Assembly: GCA_003521815.1 (NCBI GenBank)
Contig: DPHE01000048.1
Location: 21,456 to 48,452 of the forward strand
Direction of reading: 5' to 3'
Length of the DNA: 26,997 bases
Source of the DNA: Colwellia sp.
GTDB lineage: Bacteria; Pseudomonadota; Gammaproteobacteria; Enterobacterales; Alteromonadaceae
The notes beneath the pieces are model-generated. The model did no database searches and had not been told where the DNA came from. It saw only the letters and a list, made by a program, of their open reading frames with translations. Each line of letters begins with the position of its first letter. Position 1 is the stretch's first letter. The translations under genes were made by a program, and so were the position numbers. Of the stretch, positions 22,949 through 26,997 are shown piece by piece.

Positions 22949-23290
22949 TTAGCATAAAGCCAAAACATTTTCTGGTGGGCGACCAATAATGGCTTGATTG
23001 CCATCACTAACAATAGGACGCTCAATCAGTTTAGGCGTATTCATCATTGCCTCAATTAGTTGGTCATCATTCGCGCTGACTAAATTTTGTTCTTTGAATT
23101 CAGCTTCTTTTACTCGCATCATATCGATAGGTTTACATGAAAGTAGTGATAAAAGCTGTTCAATTTCTACTTGAGTTAATGGTTGCTTAAGGTACTCAAC
23201 AATGGAGAGTTCTTTATTGGAGTTTTGTTGGATTAACTCAAGTGTTTGACGACTTTTGGAGCACCTTGGGTTGTGATAAATAGTTAACAT
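22949..23290 (-). CDS. yfgD: ArsC-family reductase, YfgD type
   Basis: This is a 113-residue thioredoxin-fold protein of the glutaredoxin-coupled ArsC family. The catalytic Cys10 sits in YHNPRCSKSRQTL; further marks are VEYLKQPLT, LIERPIVSDGNQAIIGRPPENVL. ArsC enzymes reduce arsenate using glutathione and glutaredoxin, but the YfgD branch is a chromosomal housekeeping copy beside bepA and there is no arsR, arsB or acr gene here, so arsenic resistance should not be assumed. In E. coli yfgD also sits next to bepA (yfgC), which supports the assignment. It lies 53 bp downstream of bepA on the same strand. Confidence 0.9.
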   Translation of the reverse strand: MLTIYHNPRCSKSRQTLELIQQNSNKELSIVEYLKQPLTQVEIEQLLSLLSCKPIDMMRVKEAEFKEQNLVSANDDQLIEAMMNTPKLIERPIVSDGNQAIIGRPPENVLALC

Positions 23291-23343
23291 ATGTTTGTTT
23301 CTTTTAGTAAGTTTAATAATTAATGGTAAATAAGTAATTTTGG

Positions 23344-24810
23344 CTATAAGCGTTTTAACTTATTTTCTAGTTCTTGAAGTTGTAAAATACGTGCTTTAAT
23401 CCGTTTTTGTAGCAATGGCTGTTCTTCTACTAAGGTGTAACTGGTTTGTAATTCATCTACTGCTTTATTATAAGCACCAAGTAAAGCAAGTACTTCAGCT
23501 TTAGCTGTATGCATTAAGCCCTTTTTATCTTGTTTTCGATAAACGGTGGTTAATATATCATAGGCAATGAAGTTATTAGGATTAACGAGTAAAAAGTCTT
23601 GTAGTACTGTGGCGGCTTGCTCATAGTTGCCAGCGCTTAATAACGCGTTGCCATAGTTCAGGCTGATGACCTGATTGTTAGGCATATACAATGCTAAATT
23701 AGCCAACATAGTTAATGCTTGATCATGATCTTTTAATGCCAAATAAACATCGGTAAGGACATCGATATAAAATAGGTTATGTTGATCCTGACTTTTTAAC
23801 GATTCAAGCAGTTTTTTGGCTGGTTGATATTGTTTATTTTCAAAATAAGAGATGGCTAAGCCATATTCAGCTGCTGCTTTTAGTGTGTATTTTTTCTTAA
23901 TCAATTGTTGTTTGAAATAACTTATATTGTCTTTTGGTTTACCTTGATAACGCGCTTGAATTCTAGCTTTAGCTAATTCAAATTGTAAGCTTGGTGCTAA
24001 CTTTTTAGCAGGATAATTGTGCGCACGTTGTCTTGCATCAGCGATTCGAGACTCAGGCAAAGGGTGAGTTAATAACATGGCAGGAGGTTTACTTGCATAG
24101 CGATATTTTTCTGACATTTTACCAAAAAAACTGGGTGCCCCCTGAGGATCAAAGTTACTGGTAGCTAAAAGTGCAATGCCAACTCTATCAGCTTCTTTTT
24201 CATTGCCACGGGTGTAATTGATGCTAGCTTGTTGTGATGCCGCCATTGAAGCACTCAATGCCGCCATGCCAACCGTAGGGTTTACTAAGGCTAATAAAAT
24301 ACCTGATATCATGCCTGTCATTGATAATGTTTGGCTTCTACTCTGGGATTCTAATCGGCGTGCTAAATGACGTTGAGTGACATGAGAAATTTCATGAGCA
24401 ATAACAGAAGCTAGTTCACTTTCATTGTCTGCTGTTGTTAGTAAGCCACTATGAATACCAACATGTCCACCGAAAAAGGCAAAGGCGTTGAGTTCGTTAT
24501 TATTGATTAAAAAAAACTTGAAGGCGTAATTAACATCTTGAGCATTTTTGATTAATTGATTACCTAAATGATTAATGTATTCAATTAATACCGGGTCTTG
24601 AATTAATGGTTGGCTAGCGCGTAATTGGCGCATCATGGCTTGACCTATTTGCCGCTCCTTATCTAAAGAAAGGACACTAAAGCCTGAAATGCCTATTTCA
24701 GGCAGTTTGTTTTTATTATTCTGACCATTGGCCTCAACATTAAAAGAGCATGTACTTGCTATCATTACTGTTAATGCACAAGCAAGAAAAAAGGGTTTAA
24801 TAGTAAACAA
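23344..24810 (-). CDS. bepA: Periplasmic M48 metalloprotease/chaperone BepA
   Basis: BepA (YfgC) acts in the periplasm in outer-membrane protein quality control, helping LptD assembly and degrading stalled forms. The 488-residue protein has an N-terminal signal peptide (about 1-27, FFLACALTVMIASTCSFNVEA), a zinc-protease domain with HEISHVTQRH at about 139-148 and the third ligand in NEKEADRVG about 60 residues later, and a TPR-rich C-terminal half (about 275-480, with repeats such as YGLAISYFENKQYQPAKKLLESL and NYGNALLSAGNYEQAATVLQDFL). Length and architecture fit the E. coli protein (487). It is first in a minus-strand run with yfgD and the DUF2069 gene. Confidence 0.95.
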   Translation of the reverse strand: MFTIKPFFLACALTVMIASTCSFNVEANGQNNKNKLPEIGISGFSVLSLDKERQIGQAMMRQLRASQPLIQDPVLIEYINHLGNQLIKNAQDVNYAFKFFLINNNELNAFAFFGGHVGIHSGLLTTADNESELASVIAHEISHVTQRHLARRLESQSRSQTLSMTGMISGILLALVNPTVGMAALSASMAASQQASINYTRGNEKEADRVGIALLATSNFDPQGAPSFFGKMSEKYRYASKPPAMLLTHPLPESRIADARQRAHNYPAKKLAPSLQFELAKARIQARYQGKPKDNISYFKQQLIKKKYTLKAAAEYGLAISYFENKQYQPAKKLLESLKSQDQHNLFYIDVLTDVYLALKDHDQALTMLANLALYMPNNQVISLNYGNALLSAGNYEQAATVLQDFLLVNPNNFIAYDILTTVYRKQDKKGLMHTAKAEVLALLGAYNKAVDELQTSYTLVEEQPLLQKRIKARILQLQELENKLKRL

Positions 24811-24879
24811 TACGGCTTCCTGTTATCAAATAAAGGCTAAGAATAAAATAGAGACTAAAAAGAAGTCGAAAATAAAAAG

Positions 24880-25065
24880 CTAATTATTAGAAAGCTTTTG
24901 AATAACGTCACTATTTAGTATATTACCACTTTTTCGATCAATTTCTTGATAGAACTTGGCAATGCTATAACCTTCGACATCAACAAGGTCAAAAGATTCG
25001 TATAATATTTTAATTAATGTTTCAATTTGATAATAAAAATATGGACTTAAGCTAAATTTTTTCAT
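24880..25065 (-). CDS. Small hypothetical protein, doubtful
   Basis: This is an open frame of about 61 residues starting MKKFSLSPYFYYQIETLIKI and ending VIQKLSNN, with mixed polar and hydrophobic composition and a helical look but no recognised domain. ATG at 25065 is preceded directly by AGTGGGG, too close for a normal ribosome binding site; a GTG two codons upstream (25071) is the other option. It stands alone between bepA (69 bp away, same strand) and an orphan terminator just upstream. No overlapping gene explains the frame, but AT-rich sequence gives such frames by chance. Confidence 0.4.
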   Translation of the reverse strand: MKKFSLSPYFYYQIETLIKILYESFDLVDVEGYSIAKFYQEIDRKSGNILNSDVIQKLSNN

Positions 25066-25092
25066 CCCCACTTTGATAAGTCAATATTAAAA

Positions 25093-25109
25093 AAGCAACT
25101 CAGTTGCTT
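25093..25109 (-). terminator. Strong hairpin with T run on the minus strand, no gene upstream
   Basis: AAGCAAC (25093-25099) pairs perfectly with GTTGCTT (25103-25109) across a 3-base loop. On the minus strand six T follow at once, the form of a Rho-independent terminator; on the plus strand no T run follows. There is no minus-strand gene in 25110-25342 for it to terminate. Together with 25110-25342, which otherwise holds only possible promoter-like hexamers and a small GTAGC/GCTAC hairpin (25221-25233), it accounts for the 271-bp gap before the tusA-like gene. Confidence 0.65.
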
Positions 25110-25342
25110 ATTCTAAATAGCATGCGCATATTTTATCGCGGCTATGTTAATGAAGTATCGTCAGAAAACTAACCCAATGTAACTTTTTAAGGATGTTACT
25201 CTCTCTTAAATTAAGGTTTGTAGCTAAGCTACTCATTTAGTTTTATTTTCCGCTATTTTAATCGCAAGAGTTAAGATAGTATGTCAACAATAATTGTCTC
25301 AGATTACCTTGTAAAAAAAAAGGTATATGTAAGAAATATAAA

Positions 25343-25561
25343 ATGATCTTCGAATATGATGCCAGTGACGAAAAATGTCCTCTGCCATTGGTTAACTTAC
25401 GTTTACGTTTACAAAAAATGCAAATGGGTGATGTTTGTATTTTAACCATTGCAGATAAAGGTTCGATTAAAGATATCCCTAAACTGCTTTACAAGCTAGG
25501 TTATAGTTATAACCAAAGTCTTATTGACAATGGTAGGGTTAAAATTACCATATCAAGTTAA
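25343..25561 (+). CDS. TusA-family sulfurtransferase-like protein
   Basis: This is a 72-residue protein of the TusA/SirA (UPF0033) family: MIFEYDASDEKCPLPLVNLRLRLQKMQMGDVCILTIADKGSIKDIPKLLYKLGY. The CPxP motif is present with the reactive Cys12. TusA relays sulfur from IscS toward tRNA thiolation and other uses; members adjacent to perM, as here, are usually a paralogue and not the tRNA-thiolation TusA itself, so I give no symbol. An A9 run at 25313-25321 lies just upstream. The ribosome binding site is poor (GTAAGAAATATAAA). perM follows 33 bp later on the same strand and is probably co-transcribed. Confidence 0.88.
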   Translation: MIFEYDASDEKCPLPLVNLRLRLQKMQMGDVCILTIADKGSIKDIPKLLYKLGYSYNQSLIDNGRVKITISS

Positions 25562-25594
25562 GATAACTCATTTCAATAGTAAAATAGGATAAAT

Positions 25595-26662
25595 ATGTTT
25601 AAGTTGTTCCGCAACTGGTATACGCGTAATTTTTCAGACCCTCATGCAGTGACATTAGTGGTGATCTTGGTATGTTCATTTTTATTCATTGCCTTTTTTA
25701 GTCAATTACTTATGCCCGTATTAGTGGCTTTGTCGATCGCTTTTTTATTAGATTTACCCGTAAATAAAATGGTCAATCTTAACTTCTCTCGCACAGGGGC
25801 TACTGCGTTAGTTGTTGCCGCTTTTGTTGGGGTTACATTAATTTCAATGTTTGGTTTAATGCCGATTATTTGGAAACAAAGTAGTAATTTATTACAAGAA
25901 GTACCTCAAATGATATCGCAAGGTCAGCAGTATTTATTAACATTACCTGAACAATACCCTGATATTATTCAGGCGTCTCAAATTGAAACCTTTATTGCTT
26001 CAATTAAAGATAAACTGCTTGATTGGGGAGAGTTAGCGCTGAAGGCTTCTTTAAATTCTATATCCGATTTAGTTGCTTTAATGATTTATCTTATTTTAGT
26101 GCCATTAATGGTGTTTTTCTTTCTCAAGGATAAAAATGATTTACTGGCTAGTGCGACTCTTTTTCTACCAAAAGAGCGCCGTATGGCGACACAAGTTGGC
26201 AAAGAAATGAATCAGCAAATAATGAATTATATTCGTGGTAAAGTGATTGAAATTTTAATTGTTGGCATTTCGACAACCATAGCTTTTATTCTACTTGATT
26301 TACAATATGCGGTTTTATTAGGCGTATTAGTAGGTTTGTCAGTGTTAGTACCTTACGTTGGCGCAACGATAGTCACTATTCCTGTGTTTTTAGTTGCCTT
26401 GTTTCAATTTGGTTATAGTAACGAGTTAGGTTATGTGATGTTGGCCTATGGAGTCATTCAAGCACTTGATGGCAATGTTATTGTGCCATTATTATTTTCT
26501 GAAGCGGTTAATTTACACCCGGTTACCATTATCATAGCGGTTATATTTTTTGGTGGTTTATGGGGTTTTTGGGGAGTGTTTTTTGCTATTCCATTAGCGA
26601 CTTTAGTGAAGGCTGTTATTAACGCGTGGACTTATACCACAAAGGTAGAGCAAGAGGCTTAA
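25595..26662 (+). CDS. perM: AI-2E family transporter/permease PerM
   Basis: This is a 355-residue integral membrane protein of the AI-2E (PerM/YfgO) family. Hydrophobic segments occur at about residues 18-58 (two helices), 65-90, 155-180 (LMIYLILVPLMVFFFLKD), 215-265 (VIEILIVGISTTIAFILLDLQYAVLLGVLVGLSVLVPYVGA) and 270-345, consistent with about eight helices. The conserved PYVGA and the motif EAVNLHPVTIIIAVIFFGGLWGFWGVFFAIPLATLVK near the C-terminus identify the family. Members have been linked to autoinducer or ion export; the substrate of this one is unknown. perM (yfgO) near bepA, yfgD and bcp matches the E. coli neighbourhood. Confidence 0.92.
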   Translation: MFKLFRNWYTRNFSDPHAVTLVVILVCSFLFIAFFSQLLMPVLVALSIAFLLDLPVNKMVNLNFSRTGATALVVAAFVGVTLISMFGLMPIIWKQSSNLLQEVPQMISQGQQYLLTLPEQYPDIIQASQIETFIASIKDKLLDWGELALKASLNSISDLVALMIYLILVPLMVFFFLKDKNDLLASATLFLPKERRMATQVGKEMNQQIMNYIRGKVIEILIVGISTTIAFILLDLQYAVLLGVLVGLSVLVPYVGATIVTIPVFLVALFQFGYSNELGYVMLAYGVIQALDGNVIVPLLFSEAVNLHPVTIIIAVIFFGGLWGFWGVFFAIPLATLVKAVINAWTYTTKVEQEA

Positions 26663-26676
26663 TTGTTTCTAAATAC

Positions 26677-26714
26677 AAGCACAGTAAGTGTAAATAACTT
26701 CCCTTACCGTGCTT
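26677..26714 (-). terminator. Hairpin between convergent perM and bcp
   Basis: AAGCACAGTAAG (26677-26688) and CTTACCGTGCTT (26703-26714) form a 12-bp stem. Read on the minus strand every position pairs, with one G-U; on the plus strand one A-C mismatch remains. The minus-strand tail (GTATTTAG) is only moderately T-rich. It lies 8 bp past the bcp stop. Confidence 0.45.
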
Positions 26715-26721
26715 GGTTACA

Positions 26722-26997
26722 TTATTTAGCTAATTCATTTAACATATCAAGTACTACTTGATGATGTTCTTTAGTTTTGAATTTATTAAAAACATGGCTT
26801 ATTTGTCCATCTAAACCAATTAAAAAGCTTAAGCGGTGAATACCATCGTATTCCTTACCCATAAACTTCTTCAAGCCCCAAACACCAAAATCATCAGCAA
26901 CCTTATGATCTACATCAGACAACAAGGTGAAGTTCAATTCATCACGCTGACAAAATTTTGCTAAACGCTTAGGTTCGTCAGGAGAAATACCAAAAAC
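26722..26997 (-). CDS. bcp: Peroxiredoxin Bcp, C-terminal part (runs off the window)
   Basis: Bcp (peroxiredoxin Q type) is a cytoplasmic thiol peroxidase that reduces hydrogen and organic peroxides. The 91 C-terminal residues are seen: VFGISPDEPKRLAKFCQRD, NFTLLSDVDHKVADDFGVWGLKKFMGKEYDGIHRLSFLIGLDG and a tail ending MLNELAK. The motif SDxDHKVADxFGVWGxKKFMGKxYxGIxRxSFLI is characteristic. The catalytic peroxidatic Cys would be upstream, beyond base 26997, so it cannot be checked. An internal TTG (Leu) at 26935-26937 is not the start, because the homology continues without break to the window edge. It converges on perM. Confidence 0.94.
   Translation of the reverse strand, partial: VFGISPDEPKRLAKFCQRDELNFTLLSDVDHKVADDFGVWGLKKFMGKEYDGIHRLSFLIGLDGQISHVFNKFKTKEHHQVVLDMLNELAK

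Noticed and set aside
22949..23290. Arsenic-resistance locus
   Set aside because: Only the YfgD-type ArsC is present, in its housekeeping place beside bepA; no arsR, efflux pump or arsH is nearby.
25258..25449. Minus-strand 63-codon frame opposite the tusA-like gene
   Set aside because: It is antisense to a well-supported gene and has no domain.

Overview
The window reads as chromosome of a low-GC marine gammaproteobacterium of the Alteromonadales, most likely Colwellia, Thalassotalea or a close relative. The basis is AT-rich third codon positions, Gram-negative lipid A and Kdo genes, and gammaproteobacterial gene clusters: cmoA-cmoB, aspS/ruvC-ruvA-ruvB, msbA-lpxK-ycaR-kdsB, and bepA-yfgD near tusA-like/perM/bcp. 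The genus is an inference from protein resemblance and was not checked against a database. Most of the window is core housekeeping. I see no CRISPR array, prophage, tRNA, rRNA or transposase gene.

Layout. 1-2.33 kb is a decaying stretch: a multiply frameshifted astE pseudogene, an intact Tas-type aldo/keto reductase, and the C-terminal stump of a TonB-dependent receptor. 2.33-5.77 kb (minus strand) carries a dGTPase-like HD phosphohydrolase and the tRNA-wobble pair cmoA-cmoB, with a REP-like palindrome cluster between cmoA and cmoB. 5.78-6.31 kb is a divergent intergenic region holding a 261-bp element with terminal inverted repeats (element A) and the aspS promoter and leader hairpin. 6.3-10.7 kb holds aspS, a second REP-like cluster, ruvC, ruvA and ruvB (Holliday-junction branch migration and resolution). 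10.8-13.8 kb holds a DUF2062 membrane protein divergent from comEC (DNA uptake). 13.79-14.11 kb is a second inverted-repeat element (element B). 14.2-20.15 kb is a plus-strand run, msbA-lpxK-ycaR-kdsB-roxA-rsuA, joining lipid A/Kdo synthesis to ribosome modification and ending at a good terminator. 20.26-24.8 kb is a minus-strand run: bepA, a YfgD-type ArsC, a DUF2069 protein, a large lipoprotein with a zinc-protease motif, and a DUF1244 protein. 24.9-27 kb holds a doubtful small ORF, an orphan minus-strand terminator, a TusA-like gene, perM, and the C-terminal part of bcp running off the window.

The most interesting non-routine items are: (i) elements A and B, which have different inverted-repeat ends but share a core of about 60 bp in opposite orientation; (ii) two REP-like clusters with a CTTCGACAGGCTCAGG-type core beside cmoA/cmoB and ruvC; (iii) the lipoprotein with an HELAH motif and Ig/PKD-like repeats; (iv) a dGTPase that resembles the type reported to act against phage; (v) the well-resolved decay path of astE; and (vi) an orphan terminator that may mark an unannotated small RNA. 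I do not see convincing evidence of a wholly new multi-gene system.
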